Shown in pieces: positions 1 through 8,759 of a DNA stretch of 64,000 bases; the first letter of the stretch is position 1, and each line of letters opens with the position of its first letter. Made by a program: the position numbers and the translations under genes. The notes beneath the pieces were generated by a model. It saw nothing but the letters and a program-made list of their open reading frames with translations. It ran no database searches and was not told where the DNA came from. The stretch covers positions 806,001 through 870,000 of the forward strand of contig NZ_JAFIQT010000001.1 of the NCBI RefSeq assembly GCF_017355935.1, written 5' to 3'. The DNA is from Telluribacter humicola (GTDB lineage Bacteria > Bacteroidota > Bacteroidia > Cytophagales > Spirosomataceae).

Positions 1-492
1 TATGGATTTGGCGCCCGGAATCCATTTCCCCAGATTATTAACTTCTGGCTGTATACCCTCCTGGGGCTGGGAGTGTACGTCATCTTCAGGTACCTAAAGG
101 AAAGACCAGGTGCGGCGCATCCACAGCCGTTACAGGAGCAGGTACCATTAGAGGATACAGGGTACCTGAGCTGTAGCATTGACGGTGAAAAACAGCGTAT
201 TCCGTATCTTGAGATCCGGTACCTCGAGAGCCTCGAGAACTACGTCAAGATTCACACGCTACACAAGATCCACCTGGTGCGTATGTCAATGAAAGAGGCG
301 GAGGAGCGGCTGCCCCGGCCCCGGTTTCTACGCATCAGCCGTTCGCACATTATTAATACCTCGCACATCACCTCTCTGGCACAGGACAGCCTGCAGCTCG
401 GCTCCCATACCTTTCGGATTGGCAAAGTATACAAGAAGTACGTTGAAGATCAGCTAGAGCTGGGCGAAGAGCCGGGAGGCGCGGTTGAGTAG
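1..492 (+). CDS. Membrane-anchored LytTR DNA-binding regulator (5' end outside window)
   Basis: The frame is open from the first base of the window and ends at 492, giving 163 visible residues, so the true start lies to the left. Visible residues about 16-31 form the last part of a membrane helix (FWLYTLLGLGVYVIF). Residues about 70-155 match the LytTR DNA-binding fold: a 'YLEIRYLESLENYVKIH' strand-turn and the typical 'RISRSHIIN' segment. Membrane-anchored LytTR proteins of Bacteroidota often lack a receiver domain. An internal GTG at 73 would cut the helix and is unlikely to be the start. Target genes are unknown. Confidence 0.8.
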   Translation, partial: YGFGARNPFPQIINFWLYTLLGLGVYVIFRYLKERPGAAHPQPLQEQVPLEDTGYLSCSIDGEKQRIPYLEIRYLESLENYVKIHTLHKIHLVRMSMKEAEERLPRPRFLRISRSHIINTSHITSLAQDSLQLGSHTFRIGKVYKKYVEDQLELGEEPGGAVE

Positions 493-605
493 TGCCCCTC
501 CTCCCAGTCTTTAAGATAAATAGGGATCAGGAGATTGTTACAATACTTTAGATTGTTTTTGGTTAAATAGAAGTAACCTTACTATACTTTTTTCGTTTGA
601 TAGGC

Positions 606-1073
606 ATGGCAGGCACGGCTACAATCAGGATAAGACGAAACGATGAGTCCATCAACAGGTTTATGGCATATGGTATCTACGTGGATGATAAAAAAGTAGG
701 AGCCATCTCCAACGAAGATACGATCCAGGTAAAGGTAACGCCGGGGCAGCATACGATCTACGCCCGGCTGGACTGGTGCTATAGCCCAACCCTGACCTTT
801 ACTGTTAAGGAGGGAGATAGCAGGACGTACAATGTCAATAGCCTGAAGAACACCAACCTGCTGATGATTGCCCTCTTCCTGGTCGTGCTGTACAATACGC
901 TACGCTTTCTGTTTGATGTGGATAATCCCCGTTTGATTGTACTGACCTTTCCGGCTATCCTGGTGCTGCTGTATTTTCTGACCCTGGGCCGGAAAAAGTA
1001 CCTGTCGCTGTCAGAAGATAAAAGTAAGCCCGCTGATAAAGCTGTCGGATCTGATATTAGTTATAAGGCGTAG
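606..1073 (+). CDS. Hypothetical small membrane protein
   Basis: A 155-residue protein starting at the ATG at 606; an in-frame TTG at 597 would add three residues. The N-terminal half (to about residue 78) is a soluble beta-rich region with 'YVDDKKVG' and 'VTPGQHTIYARL', resembling PEGA-like surface domains. Two hydrophobic helices follow (about 82-102 and 108-127) and then a short charged tail. There is no signal peptide. It lies 113 bp after the LytTR gene on the same strand and could be co-transcribed. I do not recognise a characterised family. Confidence 0.6.
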   Translation: MAGTATIRIRRNDESINRFMAYGIYVDDKKVGAISNEDTIQVKVTPGQHTIYARLDWCYSPTLTFTVKEGDSRTYNVNSLKNTNLLMIALFLVVLYNTLRFLFDVDNPRLIVLTFPAILVLLYFLTLGRKKYLSLSEDKSKPADKAVGSDISYKA

Positions 1074-1159
1074 TGGAGTGAGTAAGGAGTAATGACTACC
1101 TGATTAGAACCTGTTTTTCAGAGATAACCTATGCCTCTGTGACTGGCACGGAACTACTT

Positions 1160-2425
1160 TCAGCATAGTACTGTCGGAGTAGGAGTACTTGATTTAGATC
1201 CAGATCGGACTGCTCTTAGCAAAGCCTTCTCCAGGCGAAGTGTAGCATCCTCCAGTGTCCAGTTTAGTTTTACATTTTCATAAGCCGTTTGCCCCATTCT
1301 ATCTCTTTCAGTAGGGTTATTTATAAAATACATAATCTTGTCTGCTATTTCTTCTTCTGTCAGACATAAAAAACCGGTCTCTCCATCAAGAATTGTCTCA
1401 CGGATTCCTGCCTGGTTAAGTCCTACTACAGGAGTCATGCAAGCGTTAGCCTCTAGTGGAGCCAACCCAAAGGGCTCGAGTTTGGAGGCATACACCAGGC
1501 AAATAGCATTATTTAGTAAGCGCACTAACTCTCTGTCACTAATCATTTCCCTGACCTGCAAATCCACATGCAGACTTTGGGCTAGTGCAAGTACGTAGTT
1601 ATAGTAGTTATCATTTTTATAGTTGCTTACCCATACCAATCGAGGACGATTTTCTTCGATTTGTGCGATTGCCCTTATGGCTATTTCTGCATTTTTGTGG
1701 AATAACAAGCTCCCCAGCCCAATTACATAGTTACCGGTTTGTCGGTCTGGTAATGGCTTAAAAGTAGAAGTATCCACTCCCAGATAGCAGACTTCACCCA
1801 TTCTGTTATAGGCTCGGGCACAGCTGTCGCTGGAGAAGTAAGAGTTTACAAGAAGTGTATCTACGGATTCAATATTAATTCGTTCTTCGTGTAGCTGTAC
1901 TCGTGCTGCTCTGGTCTTCCATATATCTTTGAGCCATTCCCACCAATATTTTTTAGTCAGGATAGTATGTTGACCAAGAATTTCTGGAGCTTCCCAGAAA
2001 CTATATGGATGAGCCTCGAAAAAAAAGCGGTAGGGTTCGCCTAGATATAGTACACGGGGGATATTAACAAAGCGACTTATAAATGGCGCTGCGTAGAAAA
2101 AACAGCTATTCGCAAATAATACATCGAAGCCGCCATTATTTATTTCATGGGCACACTGCTGACAGTGAATTTCCATCTCCCTAATATTCACATCCTTTTC
2201 AAAAAGTACAGATTTAACTCTATCCTTGATTGGAATGCGATGCATTCTATTTAATGGTACATGATGTATTTTTACAAACTTTGGAAGTACAAGAAACCCA
2301 TTAATCAAAGGATCAGGTGACCAAATTTCTATATGATGCCCCCTTTCCAAAAGGCCATTCAGGTGATAATACAGAGCTCTCGCTCCACCTCCAAAGGGTA
2401 AGTTATGCCAGACAGCTATTCTCAA
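1160..2425 (-). CDS. GT-B glycosyltransferase, group 1 (GT4-like)
   Basis: A 421-residue GT-B glycosyltransferase. The N-terminal domain opens with a glycine-rich loop (GGGARALYYHL). The C-terminal nucleotide-sugar domain holds the retaining-family E-x7-E motif (EPFGLAPLE) followed by 'PVVGLNQAGIRETI' and 'DGETGFL'. It probably moves a sugar onto a lipid- or polysaccharide-linked acceptor at the inner face of the membrane; donor and acceptor cannot be told. It stands alone, without other capsule or LPS genes. It is AT-rich compared with its neighbours (the 60 bases at 1681-1740 are 40% G+C), which suggests separate acquisition. Confidence 0.85.
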   Translation of the reverse strand: MRIAVWHNLPFGGGARALYYHLNGLLERGHHIEIWSPDPLINGFLVLPKFVKIHHVPLNRMHRIPIKDRVKSVLFEKDVNIREMEIHCQQCAHEINNGGFDVLFANSCFFYAAPFISRFVNIPRVLYLGEPYRFFFEAHPYSFWEAPEILGQHTILTKKYWWEWLKDIWKTRAARVQLHEERINIESVDTLLVNSYFSSDSCARAYNRMGEVCYLGVDTSTFKPLPDRQTGNYVIGLGSLLFHKNAEIAIRAIAQIEENRPRLVWVSNYKNDNYYNYVLALAQSLHVDLQVREMISDRELVRLLNNAICLVYASKLEPFGLAPLEANACMTPVVGLNQAGIRETILDGETGFLCLTEEEIADKIMYFINNPTERDRMGQTAYENVKLNWTLEDATLRLEKALLRAVRSGSKSSTPTPTVLC

Positions 2426-2867
2426 TAGGTGTGTAAGGTTAATATATGGAAATTTTACTGATATTTATTTATTGCTGCCTTTTTGGTTCTATTTACCTGT
2501 GATTTTTTGCTTAGATAAGATATATGCTTTATCAATTATTTAAATCGTAAATTTTATTTTTGGCAAGTGTATTTATTATAATTAGTTGATAATGCTACAG
2601 GAGTTAATTGCATATGTGCCTGATTTTACTAATTATTAAACTCAGGTAAAATTTGTAAATTATCTGTTGTATGTGCAGATCAAAAGTTCTATCAAGTTCG
2701 AACTAATAATGGTGATTTGCATTTTTTTTTATCTAACGGTATAGAATCTTATTTCTATGTTAGAAATACAACTACCTGCTGCCGGTTACTTAATATTTAC
2801 AGAATCACATCTGCATTCTCTACCAGTTTGAATTGTAGTCAATAATCAGGTAGCTCATCTCATCAAA
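2426..2867. other. AT-rich divergent intergenic region
   Basis: About 440 bp of very AT-rich DNA between the divergent glycosyltransferase and MBL hydrolase genes; it should hold both promoters. I see no convincing gene. The only clear structure is an imperfect hairpin at 2732-2764 (TCTAAC/GTTAGA and ATAGAA/TTCTAT with a 3-nt bulge), preceded on the plus strand by a run of T. No TAnnTTTG box was found at a good distance from either start. Confidence 0.5.
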
Positions 2868-3602
2868 ATGGAAATTTATATACTGAAAGTATCCTTTAGC
2901 TTCAATGGCCGGGAGGACAGCCTTTATCCGGTCATACTACGCGATCAACGGGACACTATTCTGGTGGACTGCGGTTACGAGGGCTTTATGCCTTTGATCG
3001 AGAAGGCCGCTCAGGTACATGGGCTATCTCTGCGTGACCATACAGGTATACTTATCACTCACCATGATATAGATCATATGGGAGCCCTGGCCGAGATCAA
3101 AGCAGCTTATCCATCGGTGAAGGTCTATACTTCAAAGTTGGATGAACCTTACGTTAGTGGAAAAGAAAAATCTTTGCGACTGGTACAGGCCGAAGCTATG
3201 TATGATTCGCTACCTGAGGAGCACAAACCGGGAGCCAAGTACTTTCAGGAAATGCTCAAAAACATGAAGCCCGTAGCGGTACATTATGCATTCTCAGAAG
3301 ATGAGGAGCCTCCCTTTCTGAACGGAATACAGGTCATTCCTACGCCCGGTCATATGCCGGGTCACATTTCTATCTATTTACAGGAAAGCAGGACGCTCAT
3401 AGCCGCCGATGCGGTAGTAGTGGAAGAAGGAGAACTGGAGATAGCTAATCCTCATTTTACCCTTGACCTGCACGAAGCTGTAAATTCAGTAAAAAAGCTA
3501 CGGGAGCTGGAAATAGATAGGATAATCTGCTACCACGGAGGAATGGTTACTAGCGATATTGAGCTTAAACTAGCTAAGCTTATTACAAAATATACAAAGT
3601 AG
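2868..3602 (+). CDS. MBL-fold metallo-hydrolase
   Basis: A 244-residue metallo-beta-lactamase-fold hydrolase. The metal motif at residues 65-70 is HHDIDH, which is HxDxDH rather than the classical HxHxDH; this variant is usual in the YflN/YtnP-like branch. Further ligands are visible in 'TPGHMPGH', 'IAADAVV' and 'CYHGG'. No signal peptide is seen, so it is cytosolic. The substrate is unknown; lactonases, small esterases and thioesterases all use this scaffold. The ATG at 2868 fits the expected start of the first beta strand. Confidence 0.85.
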   Translation: MEIYILKVSFSFNGREDSLYPVILRDQRDTILVDCGYEGFMPLIEKAAQVHGLSLRDHTGILITHHDIDHMGALAEIKAAYPSVKVYTSKLDEPYVSGKEKSLRLVQAEAMYDSLPEEHKPGAKYFQEMLKNMKPVAVHYAFSEDEEPPFLNGIQVIPTPGHMPGHISIYLQESRTLIAADAVVVEEGELEIANPHFTLDLHEAVNSVKKLRELEIDRIICYHGGMVTSDIELKLAKLITKYTK

Positions 3603-3679
3603 CCCAGGGACGAGTGAAGGTAACTACGACCCTAGGCTGAAGTTCAAAAAGTCTGGGTGAGGTAGTACATCCGGGGCGC

Positions 3680-4000
3680 TTACATTGCCTTCAACTGAGG
3701 CTTATCACGCTTCCAGATATCAGTATACTGTTCCTCCTGCTTCTTGAACTGGCCCTGTACGAACGGACAGTAGGTAGTCACCATCAGGTTGTTGTCACGG
3801 GCATACTGGGCCATCCCATCAAGGAGCTGCTTGGCCAGTCCCTGGCCCTGTAGCCTCTCGACTACGGCTGTGTGGTAGACGGACATTTCTTCACCTACTA
3901 TGCCTATGACCATTTCGGCTACTCGTTCATCATTTTCCATGATGACAAATGATCCCTTATCGTTAGGGACAAATTCTGCTTTGCTCATTGCTGGTTCCAT
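3680..4000 (-). CDS. GNAT-family N-acetyltransferase (YidJ/YjdJ-type)
   Basis: A 106-residue minimal GNAT domain. It has the acetyl-CoA loop 'RLQGQGLAKQLLD' and the 'TYCPFVQGQFKK' segment typical of the short YidJ/YjdJ-like family. Its ATG overlaps the stop of the upstream aldehyde dehydrogenase by one base (TAATG), so the two are probably translationally coupled. A second in-frame ATG lies four codons in. The acetyl acceptor is not known for this family. Confidence 0.8.
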   Translation of the reverse strand: MEPAMSKAEFVPNDKGSFVIMENDERVAEMVIGIVGEEMSVYHTAVVERLQGQGLAKQLLDGMAQYARDNNLMVTTYCPFVQGQFKKQEEQYTDIWKRDKPQLKAM

Positions 4001-5451
4001 TATTGTTTATCTACTCCCCCAAAGCATAGGTACTTGATCTCCATAAAGTAATCCATACCGTACTTGGAGCCTTCGCGGCCAAAACCTGACTCTTTAATAC
4101 CACCAAAGGGAGCTACTTCGGTAGAGATTAACCCTTCGTTGATACCTACCATGCCGTACTCCAGGGCTTCGGCTACCCGCCAACATCGGTTTATGTCTTT
4201 ACTGTAAAAGTATGATGCCAGACCATACTCAGTATCATTGGCCATCTGTATGGCCTCCTCCTCACTGCTGAAGCGGAAGATAGGCGCTACCGGACCAAAT
4301 ACCTCTTCCCTGGCAATGATCATATCCTCGGTAGCGTTGGCTAGTACCGTTGGCTGGTAGAATAGTCCTTCCATCCGTTCACCGCCGTAGGCTACCTTAG
4401 CTCCTTTTGAAATAGCATCCTCAACATGTTCGGTGACTTTGGTAATGGCTTTCTCACTGATCAGGGGACCAAGCTGTACACTTTTATCTAAGCCATTACC
4501 TATTTTTAGCTCACTTACGGCCTTTGAGAACTTCTCCACAAACTCATCGTATACCTGGTCCTGTACCAGTATGCGGTTGACGCACACGCAGGTCTGACCG
4601 TTGTGGCGGAACTTGGAAACGATAGCACCCTGTACGGCCGCATCCACATCCGCATCGTCAAAGACAATGAAGGGAGCGTTACCACCCAGCTCCAGCGATA
4701 GCTTTTTCAGGGTAGAAGAACACTGGCTCATCAGTACCTTGCCTACGGGCGTGGAGCCGGTAAAGGAAAGCTTACGAATCTTTGGATTCTCGCAGAACTC
4801 TTTCCCAACGCCTTTGCTGTCGGTAGTTGTAATCGTATTGTAGACGCCGGGTGGAAAACCAGCCTGCTCAGCCAGAGCTGCGATGGCTAGTCCGGTCAGG
4901 GGAGTTTCTGATGGGGGCTTGATCAATACCGGGCTTCCTGCGGCCAGGGCGGGGCCTACTTTGCGGGTAATCATCGCAAGGGGGAAATTCCAGGGAGTGA
5001 TGGCCGCTACTACCCCGATGGATTGCTTGATAACTACCAGTCGGCGGTCTTTGGTAGGCGGAGGTATAACATCACCGTAGGTACGCTTGGCCTCCTCAGC
5101 AAACCATTCAACAAAAGATGCACCGTAATTAACCTCGCCCAGGCTCTCAGTTATGACCTTGCCGGACTCAATGGTCATGATACGGGCCAGTTCTTCCTTG
5201 TGCTCTATCATGAGGTCAAACCATCTCCGCATGATGGCGGATCGCTCCTTGGCGGTCAAGTCCCGATAGGCAGGCCAGGCTGCTTCGGCCGCGTCAACAG
5301 CACGGCGAACATCTTCAACGCTCATATCTGGTACAGTCGCTACTACTTCACCCGTGGCCGGGTTAGTCACCTCAAAGGTTTTACCACCGGAGGCGCTTAC
5401 CCACTGGCCGTTTACGTAGGCTTCTGTTTTTATCAGTATACTTTGTTCCAT
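4000..5451 (-). CDS. gabD: NAD(P)-dependent succinate-semialdehyde dehydrogenase
   Basis: A 483-residue aldehyde dehydrogenase of the usual length. Catalytic residues are visible: N155 (PWNFPLA), K178 (IKPPSETP), E254 (LELGGNAPF) and nucleophile C288 (GQTCVC). The nearest recognisable subfamily is GabD-type succinate-semialdehyde dehydrogenase, which oxidises succinate semialdehyde to succinate in 4-aminobutyrate breakdown; other short aldehydes remain possible. No GABA transaminase lies nearby. It is followed without a gap by the GNAT gene. Confidence 0.85.
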   Translation of the reverse strand: MEQSILIKTEAYVNGQWVSASGGKTFEVTNPATGEVVATVPDMSVEDVRRAVDAAEAAWPAYRDLTAKERSAIMRRWFDLMIEHKEELARIMTIESGKVITESLGEVNYGASFVEWFAEEAKRTYGDVIPPPTKDRRLVVIKQSIGVVAAITPWNFPLAMITRKVGPALAAGSPVLIKPPSETPLTGLAIAALAEQAGFPPGVYNTITTTDSKGVGKEFCENPKIRKLSFTGSTPVGKVLMSQCSSTLKKLSLELGGNAPFIVFDDADVDAAVQGAIVSKFRHNGQTCVCVNRILVQDQVYDEFVEKFSKAVSELKIGNGLDKSVQLGPLISEKAITKVTEHVEDAISKGAKVAYGGERMEGLFYQPTVLANATEDMIIAREEVFGPVAPIFRFSSEEEAIQMANDTEYGLASYFYSKDINRCWRVAEALEYGMVGINEGLISTEVAPFGGIKESGFGREGSKYGMDYFMEIKYLCFGGVDKQ

Positions 5452-5540
5452 GTAGTTGTAAAAAGGCTGACGGAAAGGTAATCATTTACCGTTACCTGCC
5501 GAATATATGTATTAATGTGCCATACCAGTATAATAAAAGT

Positions 5541-5606
5541 GTGTCGCACCAAAGATGGTACGACACATATAATGGCTGTAATTTCGGAGGCGTTACCACC
5601 GAAATT
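5541..5606 (-). terminator. Two tandem hairpins after the SRPBCC gene
   Basis: On the minus strand, just past the stop at 5615, come a hairpin at 5599-5606/5580-5587 (8-bp arms AATTTCGG/CCGAAATT) and a second at 5541-5566 (GTGTCG/CGACAC plus inner ACC/GGT). The second is followed by ACTTTTATTAT. This looks like a tandem intrinsic terminator separating this gene from gabD. Confidence 0.55.
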
Positions 5607-5614
5607 ATATAGTC

Positions 5615-6427
5615 CTACAATGTATGTAAGGGAGTGTGGGGAGCATTCTGCTCCTGTACACTGTTGGGATCTACTCCTCGGTGCTTAGCAGTTGGATCAG
5701 GGACAACAAATTCCTCTCCTGTCTCCATCAGGTGCTTAAAGCGACGCATGTCCTGCTTAACCATCTTCTTGAATGCAGGGTTGAAAAGCTTACTCAACGT
5801 GTCACCTACGTAGCCTGCCGGTGGCTGATAGCGGATAACAGCGTGTACTTCGGTGCCTTTACCATCAATGGATTCTTTGAACTGAACTTCACCTGCATTA
5901 TCTACAGCGGTACCCGGTACCGAGCGCCATACGATGCACTCATTCTCGCGGTCTTCGACTATTTCGGCATCCCATTCCAGCTTCGTAATACCTCCGGGTA
6001 CCGGAGCGATCCAGTGAGAGCGCTTAGAGTCGATCTGAGTGACCTTTTCCAGGTGGTGCATGAACTTGGGCAGGTTTTCAAGCTGACGCCAATACCGATA
6101 CACTTCTGAACGTGGCTTATTGATGGTGACGCTGCTGGAAAGTTCAATCGAATCCAGACTGGCACCTTCAGATGTGTCACGGCCAATGACATTGTTTACA
6201 GGGCAATAGCCGGAAGTACCACGGTAAAGGAGTGCTCCGCCAATCGTAGCAAGAAGAAGGCGTCCCAGACTAGGCTTACGTAAGCCATAGTAGGTAAGCA
6301 AAGCTCCCGCTGTGGTAGATATGATACGCTCAGTATCGCCTACATTAACACGGGACGAACCACTGGCGACAGGTTCAATCGTACTCTGGTCCTGAGTGCC
6401 AGACATACCTATTTCTGATGTGATCAT
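5615..6427 (-). CDS. DUF2892 + SRPBCC (polyketide cyclase/dehydrase-like) protein
   Basis: A 270-residue protein from the ATG at 6427; the open frame extends to a GTG at 6463, and another ATG lies at 6406. The N-terminal third resembles the DUF2892/YgaP-type membrane hairpin (GLRKPSLGRLLLATIGGALLYRG, then GYCPVNNVIG). The rest is a START-like SRPBCC domain ('KPRSEVYRYWRQLENLPKFM', 'VWRSVPGT', 'RYQPPAGYVGD'). Proteins of this layout are common in Bacteroidota and often appear stress-linked; the ligand is unknown. Confidence 0.75.
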   Translation of the reverse strand: MITSEIGMSGTQDQSTIEPVASGSSRVNVGDTERIISTTAGALLTYYGLRKPSLGRLLLATIGGALLYRGTSGYCPVNNVIGRDTSEGASLDSIELSSSVTINKPRSEVYRYWRQLENLPKFMHHLEKVTQIDSKRSHWIAPVPGGITKLEWDAEIVEDRENECIVWRSVPGTAVDNAGEVQFKESIDGKGTEVHAVIRYQPPAGYVGDTLSKLFNPAFKKMVKQDMRRFKHLMETGEEFVVPDPTAKHRGVDPNSVQEQNAPHTPLHTL

Positions 6428-6634
6428 AATATTGTGATGAGTTGGTTTGGTGAAACAACTCACACCAGGTCAAAAAAATCAGGCCATGGGTAGAAGAAAA
6501 AAGGGAGGGAATCTGAGAAAAACAGAGTAGGGGCAGGCGGGCCTGAATACCGGCATTTATGTAAAAGAAGTTACATGAATAATAGGTAGCAGGTTGATAA
6601 ATAGAAGGTTGTGGAGGAGGAGGAGAGCGTTAGT

Positions 6635-6681
6635 TCTACTCTACCTGTGGTGCTAGTTGCTCACACCGCAGGTAGAGTAGA
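6635..6681 (-). terminator. Hairpin after the copper-domain gene
   Basis: A long stem starts 12 nt past the stop at 6693: 18-bp arms at 6635-6652 and 6664-6681 with one G-U wobble and an 11-nt loop. There is no clear T-run on either side, so it may act as a 3' processing or stability stem rather than a strict intrinsic terminator. Confidence 0.45.
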
Positions 6682-6692
6682 GACAGGCATAC

Positions 6693-8711
6693 TTATTTTA
6701 CAACCTTGAGCTTACCTTGCATCACGATATAGTGGCCGGGGAAAGTACACACGTAGGTGTAATCACCGGCTTGCTTGGGAGCTACAAAGTAAATGGCTTC
6801 GCTGGTTTCAGGCTGCAGGATATTGGTATGGAACAGAACGTTGTCCGATACCGGTACATACTGCATTTCTGGGCCTTTAAGCCCCAGGTTTAGAGCCGCT
6901 TCTCCTACCTGATTGGCAGTACCTGGCTTGGTAATCACGCAGTTGTGCAGCATGTCATCGTCATTATTGAACACCCACTTTACCCGGCTTCCGGCCTTAA
7001 CCCGTACCTCCTGCACTTCAAATTTCAGCCCCGGCTTCGTACCTAATGTAATTACCTGGTCTGGACCATTGGTCCAGTCGGCAGGCATTTCGGTCATATG
7101 CTTGGCAGCGGAGCCGGCGCTGGCTGTAGCAGCTGGTGCAGCGGTACTGGTCTTAGCGGCAGGCATGGTATGTCCGGCGTGGGCCCCAGTGCTGGCACTG
7201 GCAGTCATGACAGGCAGTACCGCTTTCTCTCCGGAAGCAATTTCATTCAGCGTATAGTAGCCAAAGTTGTGGAGAAGCGAAAGACCATCCTTTGACTTTA
7301 CGCCTTCGGCTTTTAACTCGTGGATATACCCTTTACGCAGGCTGTCGCTATCTACCACCAGGCGAGCCCGCAGGCCATCGTCCGAGAGCAGAATACCTTT
7401 TATGGCCATCTGCTTAGCATTGATAATCGGACTACCATAGATGTGGTGGTACTTGTAGTTAAAGCTGTTGAGCTGGTATGAGGCCGGATCAGTAGCGGTG
7501 GCTTTGTCTACCGGCATGGTAAAGGTAACTTCGAAGCCATCGGGTGTCGATCGGATCGACTTCATTTCGAACGGAGTCTTACCTGTCCATACCAGACGCT
7601 GGATACCAAAGGGAGCAGTACCCGTAGCGGACCAGCCGCGGCTGGTCTGTCCTACAAACATAGAGCCATCCAGTCCCCATACCATCCGGATGATACCGGA
7701 CATAAAGCCTTCACGGAAGGGGAAACAAGCTCCCTGCCATACACCATTGACCTTTTCCATATCCACCCGCATGATCTTGCTGTGACCCTGGTCACCTACA
7801 AACATCTGTCCCTCAAACGGACCAAATGCTCCGCGGGTAGTATCTTCCTTGAAATCGGAGGTAGAGATACCCATCAGCGTATGCGGGAACCATACCGCCG
7901 GAGCCTTCAGACCAGGTACTTTCTTGGCTACTTCGTAAAGAGGCTCACCTGTATCGGGTATGTCCTTAGGCTTCAGTTTTACGGGTGAGCCAGGCAAGTC
8001 GCTCCAGCGCAGACCGGCCGGGTTACCCACAAAATCACCTTTATCCACATGGGTCATACGACCTGAACCTACCCAGTCACCTTGGTTTTCGGTATAGAAA
8101 ATGTCGCCTTTGAAAGAACCAAATCCGGCCGGAGAGCGCATACCTGTAGCCCAGGGAGTAAGGCTGCCATCTTCACCCAGCTTGAGCATCCATCCCCGCC
8201 ACTTCGACTGGCTGGCACCGTGCCCGATCCAGTCGAGGTTGAGGGTAATAACCATATCGCCGTTGGGCATAGGTACGGGGCCGTACGAGTACTGGTGGTA
8301 GTTGCCCGACAGGGGCCATTTGGCAAAGCTGTCGTAAATGTCGGCTATACCGTCATTGTTGGTGTCGACCAGCTTGGTTACCTCACCCCGCTGCGTCACC
8401 AGGAAGTGGTCACCGCGGTAGTGGAGTCCCAAGGGCTCGTGAAGACCATGTGCAAAACGATTGAACGACGGACGTCCGTTGCCCTTCATGTACGGGTTGC
8501 TGATCATCCATACTTCACCCCGACGGGTAGAGGTAGCCAGGCGACCATCCGGTAGCACCGACATTCCCCCTATCTCCAGTTCAATGTTTTCAGGAATGGG
8601 CATGGTAATAATGCGGTAGTAGTCGTCCTCGGTGACGGGACGGGCTGTCTGCGCCTGCAAGGCCGCTACACTACCTACGGCCAGAATGGCTGATAATACT
8701 ATATTTTTCAT
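6693..8711 (-). CDS. Secreted propeller (sorbosone dehydrogenase-like) protein with azurin-like copper domain
   Basis: A 672-residue exported protein; the ATG at 8711 directly precedes the signal peptide (MKNIVLSAILAVG...ALQAQ), while an upstream start at 8735 only adds eight residues. Residues about 30-380 resemble the glucose/sorbosone dehydrogenase-like six-blade propeller family ('GLHEPLGLHYRGDHFLVTQR', 'TGMRSPAGFG', 'FVGDQGHSKIMRV'). A linker rich in Ala/Thr/Ser leads to a C-terminal cupredoxin with full type-1 copper ligands H589, C655, H660 and M664, spaced as in azurin. It may oxidise a sugar or polyol and pass electrons to its own copper centre. PQQ binding was not verified. The next gene on the operon's upstream side is the DUF1080/PA14 gene. 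Confidence 0.75.
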   Translation of the reverse strand: MKNIVLSAILAVGSVAALQAQTARPVTEDDYYRIITMPIPENIELEIGGMSVLPDGRLATSTRRGEVWMISNPYMKGNGRPSFNRFAHGLHEPLGLHYRGDHFLVTQRGEVTKLVDTNNDGIADIYDSFAKWPLSGNYHQYSYGPVPMPNGDMVITLNLDWIGHGASQSKWRGWMLKLGEDGSLTPWATGMRSPAGFGSFKGDIFYTENQGDWVGSGRMTHVDKGDFVGNPAGLRWSDLPGSPVKLKPKDIPDTGEPLYEVAKKVPGLKAPAVWFPHTLMGISTSDFKEDTTRGAFGPFEGQMFVGDQGHSKIMRVDMEKVNGVWQGACFPFREGFMSGIIRMVWGLDGSMFVGQTSRGWSATGTAPFGIQRLVWTGKTPFEMKSIRSTPDGFEVTFTMPVDKATATDPASYQLNSFNYKYHHIYGSPIINAKQMAIKGILLSDDGLRARLVVDSDSLRKGYIHELKAEGVKSKDGLSLLHNFGYYTLNEIASGEKAVLPVMTASASTGAHAGHTMPAAKTSTAAPAATASAGSAAKHMTEMPADWTNGPDQVITLGTKPGLKFEVQEVRVKAGSRVKWVFNNDDDMLHNCVITKPGTANQVGEAALNLGLKGPEMQYVPVSDNVLFHTNILQPETSEAIYFVAPKQAGDYTYVCTFPGHYIVMQGKLKVVK

Positions 8712-8759
8712 TTTCACTAGGAGTATATGATCCAAAACGTGGAGTATTAAGAGGATAGG

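Noticed and set aside
2732-2764. Imperfect hairpin in the 2.4-2.9 kb gap as a terminator
   Set aside because: It lies between divergent genes, and the T-run precedes rather than follows the stem.
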